Assembly (NCBI GenBank): GCA_037143735.1
Contig: JBAWYD010000042.1
Coordinates: 1-18,892 of the forward strand
DNA length: 18,892 bases
Reading direction: 5' to 3'
Source of the DNA: JAPLJQ01 sp037143735
Lineage (GTDB): Bacteria > Desulfobacterota > Syntrophia > Syntrophales > UBA2185
Part shown: positions 1 to 7,284 of the stretch, one piece after another
Position numbering within the stretch: the stretch's first letter is position 1
Layout of the letters: each line of letters starts with the position of its first letter
Program-made: the position numbers and the translations under genes
Notes under the pieces: generated by a model
What the model was told of the DNA's origin: nothing
Database searches by the model: none
The model's input: the letters and a program-made list of their open reading frames with translations, nothing else

Positions 1-45
1 TTTCTTAGAATTTACCAAAAGTCGAATTACCAATATGACAGAAAT

Positions 46-80
46 AAAAAAGCCACCAAGACTCTAAAGAGCATGATGGC
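46..80 (-). terminator. Possible leftward intrinsic terminator
   Basis: Read on the minus strand, an interrupted stem (GCCATCATG.. pairing with ..CTTGGTGGC, closed by CTCT/AGAG) is followed directly by six T residues (A6 at 46-51 on the plus strand). The stem has two mismatches and a bulge. No intact leftward gene is visible upstream of it inside the window, so it may belong to a decayed gene or a small transcript. Confidence 0.35.
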
Positions 81-274
81 CGCCTTTGCGCTTCAAATTG
101 TCATAACCCAACTTTAACTGTACCATACCGACTAAAGACCATTGTAAGGCACAGAATATGCGGAAACGGTACTTTACTCTTTACGCATAGTCAAGGCATA
201 TTTCATTATATTTCAATAATTTATTCACAAACCGATAAAGCATCGAACTGGTCGGTCCTCTCTTATATAAAAGC

Positions 275-304
275 TTGACAATAAAATGGTCAGTGTAGTA
301 TTAA
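275..304 (+). promoter_or_regulatory. Sigma70-type promoter of the TetR gene
   Basis: A perfect -35 TTGACA (275-280) is followed after 18 nt by TATTAA (299-304), a four-of-six match to the -10 consensus. An alternative -10, TAGTAT at 296-301, has a short 15-nt spacer. The predicted start of transcription falls at about 311, inside the palindromic region described next. The GTG start codon lies about 50 nt downstream. Confidence 0.5.
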
Positions 305-334
305 CTAAATGGTTAAACTAACCGGTTGGTTAAA
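301..334. promoter_or_regulatory. Putative TetR operator (22-bp imperfect palindrome)
   Basis: Positions 313-334 form an inverted repeat centred on CC|GG: left arm TTAAACTAACC, right arm GGTTGGTTAAA. Nine of the eleven pairs match. An overlapping perfect repeat, GGTTA-N3-TAACC, covers 311-323, and TTAAC..GTTAA covers 301-316. The site sits at the predicted transcription start, between promoter and ribosome-binding site. That is the usual place for a TetR autorepression operator. Binding by the adjacent regulator is inferred. Confidence 0.55.
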
Positions 335-362
335 ATATTGAATCTCTCATGAGGAGTGCAGG

Positions 363-995
363 GTGGACCATCAATCATCAGAGGATAAGAGAAGTGAAAC
401 CGCAACACGCATCCTCACTGCGGCGATGAACATCTTTTCCGAGGTTGGATTCGGCAGCACGAGAGTTGATGAAATTGCGAAGCGTGCCGGAGTAAATAAA
501 GCCACCATCTACTACCACATTGGAAATAAAGAAACCCTCTACGCCGAAGTGATTCATAATATCATTGGCAATATTGCCGATATGATTGCTCTCGGTATCA
601 AAGAAGCCCAATCACCCGAAGAAAAACTGAGGACATACATTCGCAATATCGCCCGTTCGATAGACCATAATCCACTGATACCGCCCATCATGATGAGGGA
701 AGTTGCCTCCGGGGGACAGAATTTCCCGGAAGTTGTCGCTCAGGATATCGCCCGCATTATCGGGATACTTACTGGTATTCTTGACGAAGGAATAAAACAG
801 GGGATTTTCATTAAAACAACTCCATTTATCCTCCATATGATGGTTATCGGCACACTCATGTTTTATAAAGCGAGCGGACCGATCAGAGCCAGACTGAATT
901 GGATTCCTGAAAGTGTGAAGCAGCTGAATGTGGAAATTTCCGGAGAAGTTGCTGAAGAGATTGAAAACCTGATTTTAAGAGCGATTAAGCAATGA
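363..995 (+). CDS. TetR/AcrR-family transcriptional regulator
   Basis: A 210-residue TetR-family repressor. The N-terminal helix-turn-helix (residues about 34-54) reads VDEIAKRAGVNKATIYYHIGN, the classic family pattern, with NKETLY after it. The C-terminal ligand-binding domain (about 70-205) is poorly conserved, as is normal. The start is GTG at 363, with GAGGAG at 351-356 six bases upstream. It is the first gene of an exporter cluster. In E. coli the TetR-type CecR controls the equivalent ybhGFSR genes, so this one probably represses the downstream pump and itself through the palindrome at 313-334. The inducing ligand is unknown. Family is certain; the CecR link is inference from gene order. 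Confidence 0.93.
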   Translation: MDHQSSEDKRSETATRILTAAMNIFSEVGFGSTRVDEIAKRAGVNKATIYYHIGNKETLYAEVIHNIIGNIADMIALGIKEAQSPEEKLRTYIRNIARSIDHNPLIPPIMMREVASGGQNFPEVVAQDIARIIGILTGILDEGIKQGIFIKTTPFILHMMVIGTLMFYKASGPIRARLNWIPESVKQLNVEISGEVAEEIENLILRAIKQ

Positions 996-1009
996 CGGTT
1001 TCGGATCCC

Positions 1010-1038
1010 TTGGGGACAGATTTCAAATCTGTCCCCAA
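1010..1038. repeat. Perfect REP-like palindrome inside the operon
   Basis: Two perfect 14-bp arms, TTGGGGACAGATTT and AAATCTGTCCCCAA, flank a single C. This GGGGACAG..CTGTCCCC type of palindrome recurs in many proteobacterial and desulfobacterial genomes and is often linked with REP-associated tyrosine transposases of the IS200/IS605 type. It lies 14 nt after the TetR stop and 23 nt before the outer-membrane channel gene. There is no T-run after it, so it is not a standard intrinsic terminator. As RNA it would form a strong hairpin that could alter expression of the regulator relative to the pump. Confidence 0.75.
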
Positions 1039-1061
1039 AAGATCATAACGGGAGTAAGGGT

Positions 1062-2438
1062 ATGGGAATGAGAGGTATGTTGCGGCGGCCGGTTATTGTC
1101 GTACTGATTTGTCTTTCTCTATGCTCCGGTTTGTCTGCGACGGAAAATGATCATCTGCTGACTTTGCAGGACAGCATCGACATGGCATTGAAGCAAAGCG
1201 TGATGGTACATTCGGCGAAAGAAGGCATTGCAGGGGCGGAGGCGCAGAAACAGGAGGCGTTTACAGGATTTTTGCCGAAGCTCAGTACGTCCTACAACTA
1301 TACCAGGTTCAATACGGATCCTTATTCCATCCTTTACGGATTGTCCACTCCCGGTTCAAAAACCACCATGACGACGGGCACCAGGGATAACTATACCTGG
1401 GCGCTGGAGGCCAGGCAGCCCGTATTTGCCGGCGGAGGCATTCTTGCAAACTACGAGGTGGGCAGGCTTGGCGTAGACGTGGCACGGATGGATGAAAGGA
1501 TGGTGACGCTGGACATTACCCAGGCAGCCAAGATTGCCTACTTTAACACCATCAAGGCGGAGAAGCTTCTGGATGTGGCGCGTCAGTCCGTTATACAATT
1601 AGAGTCTCACCGGAACATGGCGCAGAATTTTTTTGATGTCGGGATGATCCCGCGGAATGATCTTCTCCACGCCGAAGTTGAACTTGCCAACGGTCAGCAG
1701 TTTCTCGTCAAATCCGAAAACGGCCTCGAACTGGCGAGGTCGAAGTTAAATACGGTCCTCAGGAGGGGGATAGATACGCCTGTGAAAGTAGAGGATATAT
1801 TGGCTCACAAGCCTTTTAACCGGCCTCTTGAAGATTGTGTGAAGGTTGCCCTGGACAGCCGGCCTGAGATCAGAGCGTATTCACTGAAGGTAGAACAGGC
1901 GAAAAAGATGGTCAGCCAGGCAAAAAGTGAATTCTTTCCCAGTGTGAATCTCGTCGGGAATTACTCCCGGGTCGGAGACACTCCCGGCGTTTCGGGCAGC
2001 GCCTACAGGGATCAGGAAAACTGGTACGTCATGGCGGTGGCGAACTGGAATTTCTGGGAGTGGGGGAAGACAAAAAACAGGGTTGATGTCATAAAAAGCA
2101 GAGAGAATCAGATAAACGACGCCTTCACAAACGCAAGGGATCAGATTGTCCTTGAGGTCAAAAATGCCTATCTGCTCCTTCGTGAGGCGGAGAAACAGAT
2201 TTTCGTATCAAAAAAGGCCGTCGAGCAGGCCCAGGAGAATTTCCGGATTACAGAGGAAAGGTACAAAGAACAGGTGGCAACCTCTACGGACGCTCTTGAT
2301 GCGCAGACGTTATTGACAAGGGCGAAATCGGACCACACCAACGCCCTTGGCGATTACCATATCAGTCATGCAATGCTGGAAAGGGCGATGGCGGCGGAGA
2401 ATACCGGGAACAGGGAATTGAAGGAGGAATTGCCTTGA
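1062..2438 (+). CDS. TolC-family outer-membrane efflux channel
   Basis: A 458-residue outer-membrane factor. It starts with a Sec signal peptide (residues 1 to about 26, RRPVIVVLICLSLCSGLSA, then TEND). The mature part has the two OEP repeats: LTLQDSIDMALKQS near residue 33 begins the first, and PFNRPLEDCVKVALDSRPE begins the second. Long alanine/glutamate-rich helical stretches and aromatic beta segments (SYNYTRF, NWYVMAVANWNFWEWG) are typical of TolC relatives. The start is ATG 1062 with GGGAG seven bases upstream; ATG 1068 is a possible second start. The stop TGA overlaps the TTG start of the adaptor gene, pointing to translational coupling. It should form the outer-membrane exit of the pump encoded by the next five genes. 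Confidence 0.93.
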   Translation: MGMRGMLRRPVIVVLICLSLCSGLSATENDHLLTLQDSIDMALKQSVMVHSAKEGIAGAEAQKQEAFTGFLPKLSTSYNYTRFNTDPYSILYGLSTPGSKTTMTTGTRDNYTWALEARQPVFAGGGILANYEVGRLGVDVARMDERMVTLDITQAAKIAYFNTIKAEKLLDVARQSVIQLESHRNMAQNFFDVGMIPRNDLLHAEVELANGQQFLVKSENGLELARSKLNTVLRRGIDTPVKVEDILAHKPFNRPLEDCVKVALDSRPEIRAYSLKVEQAKKMVSQAKSEFFPSVNLVGNYSRVGDTPGVSGSAYRDQENWYVMAVANWNFWEWGKTKNRVDVIKSRENQINDAFTNARDQIVLEVKNAYLLLREAEKQIFVSKKAVEQAQENFRITEERYKEQVATSTDALDAQTLLTRAKSDHTNALGDYHISHAMLERAMAAENTGNRELKEELP

Positions 2439-3445
2439 AAAAAAGAATCATCGTTATCGTCTTTGCCGTTCTCCTTATCGGTGTCGGTGCCTTTGTCTAT
2501 TATGGGCAGTGGAAAACGCAAGGCAAGGAATTGTATTTCTCAGGGACGATTGAAGCAACCCAGGCCAATCTTGCCTTCCAGGTGGGCGGCCGGGTGCTCC
2601 GTGTGGCGGTCAATGAAGGTCAGGCCGTGACAAAAGACCAGGTCCTGGCGGAGCTTGATCGATCGGAATTCCAGTCAAGGTATGACCAGGCAAAGGCAAA
2701 CCTGGATAAATCAATGAGAAACCAGGAGCAGCTTTCAACGATGCTGGAGATTAATACAAAAACGCTGCCCGCCGAGGTGACAAGGGCCGAAGCCGGCGTC
2801 GCGAGCGCCGGATATGTCATGGATGACTCCCGGAAAAATCACGAGCGGTATGAACAGCTGTTCCGTAAGGGGGTTGCGTCGGAAAAGGAGCGGGATGCGG
2901 TGAAGCTCAACTATGACACGGCAAGAAACAGACTCGCCGAAGGGGAGGCTGTTCTTAAGCAGGCTCATAGTAATCTGAAGAAAATTGAAGCCGCGAGGCA
3001 GGACGTGGAAGCCGCTCGTTCCCAGGTTCAGGCGGTTAGGTCGGCCCTCGATCAGGCGGATATCCAGGTGCAATATACACAGCTTAAGGCGCCCATTTCC
3101 GGGACGATTACCAGCCGCAACGTTGAGCCCGGGGAAGTGGTAACGCCGGGGCGTGAAGTATTGACACTCGCGGACCTCTCCCGGGTGGATCTGAAGATAT
3201 TTGTGGATGAGAAGGAGATCGGAAAAGTAAAACCGGGACAGAAGGTCGATGTCCGGGTGGATACCTTTCCCGACAAGGTCTATGCGGGATATGTCTCTTT
3301 TATTTCCCCTGAAGGCGAGTTTACTCCCAAAATTATTCAGACCCGGAAAGAGCGGGTAAAGCTCGTCTACCTGGTCAAGGTATCCATAGCCAATCCGAAC
3401 CTCGAGCTTAAATCAGGGATGCCCGCCGATGTGTGGTTACGGTAA
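2435..3445 (+). CDS. ybhG: HlyD/YbhG-type periplasmic adaptor (membrane fusion protein)
   Basis: A 336-residue adaptor linking an inner-membrane ABC exporter to an outer-membrane channel. Residues 3-23 form an N-terminal membrane anchor (RIIVIVFAVLLIGVGAFVYYG). A lipoyl-like half-motif follows (GTIEATQANLAFQVGGRVL to about residue 75). A long alpha-helical hairpin spans about 80-205, and the second lipoyl half reads TQLKAPISGTITSRNVEPGE. A C-terminal beta-barrel part follows. The start is TTG 2435, chosen because AAGGAGG lies seven bases upstream and TTGA overlaps the stop of the channel gene. Size and context match E. coli YbhG, the adaptor of YbhFSR. Substrate is unknown. The symbol is assigned by family and gene order, not by a database match. 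Confidence 0.9.
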   Translation: MKKRIIVIVFAVLLIGVGAFVYYGQWKTQGKELYFSGTIEATQANLAFQVGGRVLRVAVNEGQAVTKDQVLAELDRSEFQSRYDQAKANLDKSMRNQEQLSTMLEINTKTLPAEVTRAEAGVASAGYVMDDSRKNHERYEQLFRKGVASEKERDAVKLNYDTARNRLAEGEAVLKQAHSNLKKIEAARQDVEAARSQVQAVRSALDQADIQVQYTQLKAPISGTITSRNVEPGEVVTPGREVLTLADLSRVDLKIFVDEKEIGKVKPGQKVDVRVDTFPDKVYAGYVSFISPEGEFTPKIIQTRKERVKLVYLVKVSIANPNLELKSGMPADVWLR

Positions 3446-3497
3446 GGGAACAGTAAAAAGGGAAAAGGGAAAAGATTCAGGGCGAGAGTTTTGCGAA

Positions 3498-4274
3498 ATG
3501 TCTCATGGTATGGTGAATCACGAAAATGCGTTGATTTCCGTGAAAAATGTATGCATGAATTTCGGAAATACAGAAGCCGTCCGGAATGTATCCTTCGGAG
3601 TGGAAAGGGGGACTATCTTTGGCCTTGTTGGTTCCGACGGGGCCGGCAAGTCCACACTCCTGCGCATGATCGCCACCATGATCAAGCCGTCTTCCGGCAG
3701 CATTGTTATTGACGGCACGGATGTCGTGTCTGAAAAGACAAGAATCAAAGATCTCATCGGCTACATGCCCCAGCGATTCGGTCTCTATCACGATCTCACC
3801 GTAGATGAAAACATGGATTTTTTCATGAATGTTTTCAACATTACCGGCGCGGAAAGAAAGAGACGCCGGGAGAAATATCTTGGATTTTCCAACCTCCTTC
3901 CTTTTACTGATCGTCTGGCGGGGAATCTTTCCGGCGGGATGAAACAGAAGCTGGGGCTCGCCTGTGTTCTTGTTCATGAGCCAAAAGTTCTCATTCTTGA
4001 CGAACCGACGAACGGCGTCGATCCCGTATCCCGGCAGGAGTTTTGGGACATCCTGACGCAGATGAGAGGGGACGGCATGACCATCGTGGTTTCCACGGCG
4101 TATCTGGACGAAGGCGAGAAATGCGATCGTCTGGCCCTGATGCACCGGGCGCAACTACTGGACACGGCGACCCCGGTGGACATTCGCGCCTCCTTTCCCA
4201 CACTGGAGGCCGCCATGATTTCCCGGATACGGGAGGTTGACGAGGAACTTACGCGTGATTCCTTCAAACGATGA
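3498..4274 (+). CDS. ABC transporter ATP-binding protein, YbhF N-half type (H-loop His replaced)
   Basis: A nucleotide-binding subunit of an ABC-2 exporter, 258 residues from ATG 3498. Walker A GSDGAGKST is at 45-53, Q-loop PQRFGLY near 91, canonical signature LSGGM at 144-148 and Walker B VLILDEP with Glu169. The H-loop reads VVSTAYLDE, so Ala201 stands where the switch histidine normally is. E. coli YbhF is recalled as having a similar substitution in its first half, so this gene looks like a free-standing YbhF N-half. An in-frame ATG at 3429 would add 23 charged residues outside the conserved domain and overlap the adaptor gene; 3498 is preferred on domain grounds. A purine-rich GGGAAAAGGG stretch lies between. 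It overlaps the next gene by 20 nt. Confidence 0.9.
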   Translation: MSHGMVNHENALISVKNVCMNFGNTEAVRNVSFGVERGTIFGLVGSDGAGKSTLLRMIATMIKPSSGSIVIDGTDVVSEKTRIKDLIGYMPQRFGLYHDLTVDENMDFFMNVFNITGAERKRRREKYLGFSNLLPFTDRLAGNLSGGMKQKLGLACVLVHEPKVLILDEPTNGVDPVSRQEFWDILTQMRGDGMTIVVSTAYLDEGEKCDRLALMHRAQLLDTATPVDIRASFPTLEAAMISRIREVDEELTRDSFKR

Positions 4275-5016
4275 CGCCATAGCCGTCAGGGATCTGGAAA
4301 AGCGTTTCGGGGCATTTGTCGCCGTCGATAAAATTTCCTTTTCCGTAAAAAAGGGTGAAATCTTTGGTTTTCTGGGCCCAAACGGTTCCGGTAAATCCAC
4401 GACCATCCGCATGCTCTGCGGCATCCTCATGCCGACGTCCGGATGGGGGCAGGTGGCGGGGCACGACATCTTTACGAAGCCCGAGGACATCAAGAAATCC
4501 ATCGGTTACATGTCTCAGAAATTCTCCCTTTACGAAGACCTGACCCCTCTCGAAAATATCCGTTTCTATTTAGGTATTTACAGTGTGGCGGAAAATGAGT
4601 GGAAGGAGCGGATCGAATGGATTCTCGATATGACAAGGCTTCAGGAGGTGCAGAACCGCCTGACCCGCGAGTTGCCTCCCGGCTGGCGACAGCGCCTTGC
4701 TCTGGGATGCGCCCTCCTGCATCGTCCGGACATTCTCTTCCTGGATGAACCGACGTCCGGGGTGGATCCCATCACCCGGCAGCACTTCTGGGATTTCATC
4801 GGTCAGCTTGCCGGGCAGGGGATCACCGTATTTGTGACCACCCACTACATGGATGAGGCCCGTCATTGTGAGCGTATTGTGATGATCAATGAAGGCAAAA
4901 TCGTTGCCGCCGGAAGTCCCCCGGAAATCATTGCCGCGGCATGTCCCGATCGGCCCGATGCTGATCTGAACGATGCGTTTATCACCATCATGTCCCGGAG
5001 AGGCGCCCACCATTGA
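4255..5016 (+). CDS. ABC transporter ATP-binding protein, YbhF C-half type (degenerate signature)
   Basis: The second nucleotide-binding subunit, 253 residues from GTG 4255. Walker A GPNGSGKST is at 41-49, Q-loop SQKFSLY at 88-94, Walker B LFLDEP with Glu165 and switch His197 in VTTHYMDE. The signature motif is LPPGW (140-144) instead of LSGGQ, as in the C-terminal halves of YbhF- and RbbA-type ATPases. GTG 4255 is preferred because GAGGA lies eight bases upstream; the in-frame TTG at 4237 has its purine run directly abutting it. The start lies inside the end of the first ATPase gene, so the two are probably made in equal amounts and form a heterodimer. TTGA overlap with the permease gene follows. 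Confidence 0.9.
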   Translation: MIPSNDDAIAVRDLEKRFGAFVAVDKISFSVKKGEIFGFLGPNGSGKSTTIRMLCGILMPTSGWGQVAGHDIFTKPEDIKKSIGYMSQKFSLYEDLTPLENIRFYLGIYSVAENEWKERIEWILDMTRLQEVQNRLTRELPPGWRQRLALGCALLHRPDILFLDEPTSGVDPITRQHFWDFIGQLAGQGITVFVTTHYMDEARHCERIVMINEGKIVAAGSPPEIIAAACPDRPDADLNDAFITIMSRRGAHH

Positions 5017-6146
5017 AGCTGAGAAATATCCGCGCCATAACCCTCAAGGAGTTCTACCACCTGATCCGCGATTTCCGGAGCCTGTATCTGGCCTTTGCCG
5101 TTCCGCTCCTTCTCATATTCCTGTTCGGATATGCCTTAAGTCTCGATGTGGATAATGTGGAGACGGTGGTGGTGGATTATGACAGGACGGATCTCTCCCG
5201 CGATTTCATCCGCCGCCTTGACGCGTCCCCTTATTTTCACGTCGGGGCGCATCTGACGGAAACAAGGGCGGTGACGGAATATCTGGACCACGGCCGGGCG
5301 TCCCTGGCCATCGTCATTCCCCCCGACTGGACGAAAAACCTCCGGGCGGATCGGGAGGCGCCACTGCAGATCCTTCTTGACGGCAGCGACCCGAATTTTG
5401 CCGGCATCACCAGGGGGTACGTAACTGCCTTTATCGAACTGTACAATCAGAAACTGCTTGGCGAATTTCTCAACCGCCAGGGGATGGAGAAGATAAACCC
5501 GCCTGTGGAAGGAAGGATCAGGGTTTGGTTCAACGAGGATCTTGAGAGCCGTAATTTCATTGTGCCGGGGATCATTGCGGTCATCATCATGATCGTGGGG
5601 GCCATGCTGACGTCTCTCGTCATTGCGCGGGAATATGAAAACGGGACGATGGAAACGATCAAATCCCTTCCCATCACAGCCGGTGAATTTCTCATCGGGA
5701 AAGCAATCCCCTACTTCTTCATCGGACTCATCGATGTTCTCGTTTCCATCCTCATGGGGCAGGTGCTTTTCGGCGTCGTCATGAAGTCCAGCTTCTGGCT
5801 GATGATCCTGGCTTCTTCCATTTATCTGGCCGTCGCCCTTGCCCTGGGACTGCTCATTTCAACCGTCACCAAATCGCAGTTAGTGGCCAACCAGGGCGCC
5901 ATTCTCATCACGTATCTCCCTTCCCTGCTGCTTTCGAATTTTGTTTTTCCCGTGGTCAATATGCCGACGGCTCTTCAGATGGTGACCTGCATCGTTCCCG
6001 CCACCTATTATATCGATATTCTGAGCGGTCTGTATCTGCGGAACCTCGGATTGGCGCACCTGTGGCCAAGTTTTGCCGTCATGACGGTCATGTTCGTCAT
6101 TCTGGCGGCTGCAAATTACCTGCTGCTGAAAAGGGAGGGGCTGTGA
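5013..6146 (+). CDS. ybhS: ABC-2 family permease, YbhS-like
   Basis: A 377-residue inner-membrane permease of the ABC-2 family. One membrane helix lies near the N-terminus (about 24-44, LYLAFAVPLLLIFLFGYAL). A periplasmic domain of about 135 residues follows, then five helices at about 183-206, 230-255, 262-285, 292-312 and 349-372. The segment EYENGTMETIKSLPITAGEFLIGK is the conserved ABC-2 cytoplasmic coupling region after helix 2. The TTG start at 5013 overlaps the ATPase stop as TTGA, with GAGAGG about nine bases upstream. It should pair with the next gene product as a heterodimeric transmembrane part driven by the two ATPases. The symbol rests on gene order and family. Confidence 0.9.
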   Translation: MKLRNIRAITLKEFYHLIRDFRSLYLAFAVPLLLIFLFGYALSLDVDNVETVVVDYDRTDLSRDFIRRLDASPYFHVGAHLTETRAVTEYLDHGRASLAIVIPPDWTKNLRADREAPLQILLDGSDPNFAGITRGYVTAFIELYNQKLLGEFLNRQGMEKINPPVEGRIRVWFNEDLESRNFIVPGIIAVIIMIVGAMLTSLVIAREYENGTMETIKSLPITAGEFLIGKAIPYFFIGLIDVLVSILMGQVLFGVVMKSSFWLMILASSIYLAVALALGLLISTVTKSQLVANQGAILITYLPSLLLSNFVFPVVNMPTALQMVTCIVPATYYIDILSGLYLRNLGLAHLWPSFAVMTVMFVILAAANYLLLKREGL

Positions 6147-6147
6147 C

Positions 6148-7269
6148 ATGAGCTGGCTCCGCATCCGGGAACTCGTCCGCAAGGAATTCATCCTGCTTTT
6201 CAGGGACAAACAAAACCGTCGTGTTTTAATCGTTGCACCCATTGTTCAACTCCTTTTATTCGGGTACGTCGTGAACTACGACATAAGAGACATCCGGGTT
6301 GCCCTTCTGGACCAGTCCCGCACGCGGGAAAGCCGCATGATTGTCGATGCCTTCAGCGCCAATAAAATCTTCAGGATCACCCAGGTTGCCCATGACGAAA
6401 GGGACATTGAACAGGATTTGTTGAAGGGAAAGGTGGATCTCGCCATCAAGATCGGGCCTGATCTGAGCCGGAAAATCAGAAAAGGGGAAACGGCAGAGGT
6501 CCAGATCCTTGCCGACGGCAGCATGAGCAATATGGCATCCCTCCGTGTGGCCTACGCCGTTACGGTCATCAATACATTGAATCAGCAACTGATTAGGGAA
6601 CTGCATCCCGTAAATATTGCATACGGCAAAATCGACGGAAGGATCAGGACCTGGTATAATCCCAACCTGGACAGCCAGCATTTCTTTGTTCCCGGCATCG
6701 TCGCCTTTGTGGTCATGCTCATCGCCCTGCTTATGACGTCGATCGCCATTATAAAGGAAAAGGAAGCGGGAACGATGGAGCAGCTCATCGTGACCCCTCT
6801 GAAACCCATCGAACTCATCATCGGGAAAACAATTCCCTATATCATCATTTCCCTTGTACAGATGATCGTGGTGACGCTCATTGCCGTTTTCTGGTTTCAA
6901 ATTCCCTTTTCCGGCAGTATTCTCCTCCTGTTCTTTGCCACCTGCCTTTTTCTTTTGAGCACCCTCGGCATCGGTCTTTTCATTTCCACGGTCTCTTCGA
7001 CGCAGCAGCAGGCCATGATGACGACCTTCTTTTTCATCCTTCCTTTTTTCATGCTCAGCGGCTTTGTGTTTCCCATTGACAACATGCCCGTCATCGTTCA
7101 GTGGTTGACTTATCTGAACCCTTTGCGGTATTTTCTTACCATCATCCGGGGTATTTTTCTGAAGGGGGTCGGGCTGCATGTCCTCTGGCCAGAATATGTA
7201 GCCCTTGCCGTCCTGGGCATTGTCGTCTTTGCCGGCGCCGTCGGGCGCTTCAGGAAACGGCTCGACTAA
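6148..7269 (+). CDS. ybhR: ABC-2 family permease, YbhR-like
   Basis: A 373-residue paralogue of the preceding permease. It has the same plan: an N-terminal helix at about 25-44, a periplasmic domain to about 178, then five helices. The coupling segment EKEAGTMEQLIVTPLKPIELIIGKTIP is the typical ABC-2 signature of YbhR/DrrB-like proteins, and the FVFPIDNMP loop matches the FVFPVVNMP loop in its partner. The ATG at 6148 comes one base after the partner's stop, with GGAGGGG six bases upstream. Together with the adaptor and channel it completes a tripartite exporter. E. coli YbhFSR is reported to export some antibiotics and cations; the substrate here cannot be read from the sequence. Confidence 0.92.
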   Translation: MSWLRIRELVRKEFILLFRDKQNRRVLIVAPIVQLLLFGYVVNYDIRDIRVALLDQSRTRESRMIVDAFSANKIFRITQVAHDERDIEQDLLKGKVDLAIKIGPDLSRKIRKGETAEVQILADGSMSNMASLRVAYAVTVINTLNQQLIRELHPVNIAYGKIDGRIRTWYNPNLDSQHFFVPGIVAFVVMLIALLMTSIAIIKEKEAGTMEQLIVTPLKPIELIIGKTIPYIIISLVQMIVVTLIAVFWFQIPFSGSILLLFFATCLFLLSTLGIGLFISTVSSTQQQAMMTTFFFILPFFMLSGFVFPIDNMPVIVQWLTYLNPLRYFLTIIRGIFLKGVGLHVLWPEYVALAVLGIVVFAGAVGRFRKRLD

Positions 7270-7284
7270 GAAAATGAGCGGGGG

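Larger units (their letters stand above)
1..362. other. AT-rich region upstream of the TetR gene
   Basis: No convincing gene lies here. The right part holds the promoter and palindrome of the TetR gene, listed separately. The left part holds a leftward terminator-like hairpin. On the minus strand one frame is open between a stop near 192 and a stop at about 66-68. It ends in residues resembling the 'NLKR' tails seen at the C-termini of several transposases, so an old insertion-sequence relic is possible. It is too short and unsupported to call as a gene. Confidence 0.4.

Noticed and set aside
3429..3497. Upstream ATG extension of the first ATPase
   Set aside because: The 23 extra residues (charged, low complexity) do not align with ABC ATPases. 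The domain begins after 3498, although the upstream AGGGA nine bases from 3429 keeps it possible.
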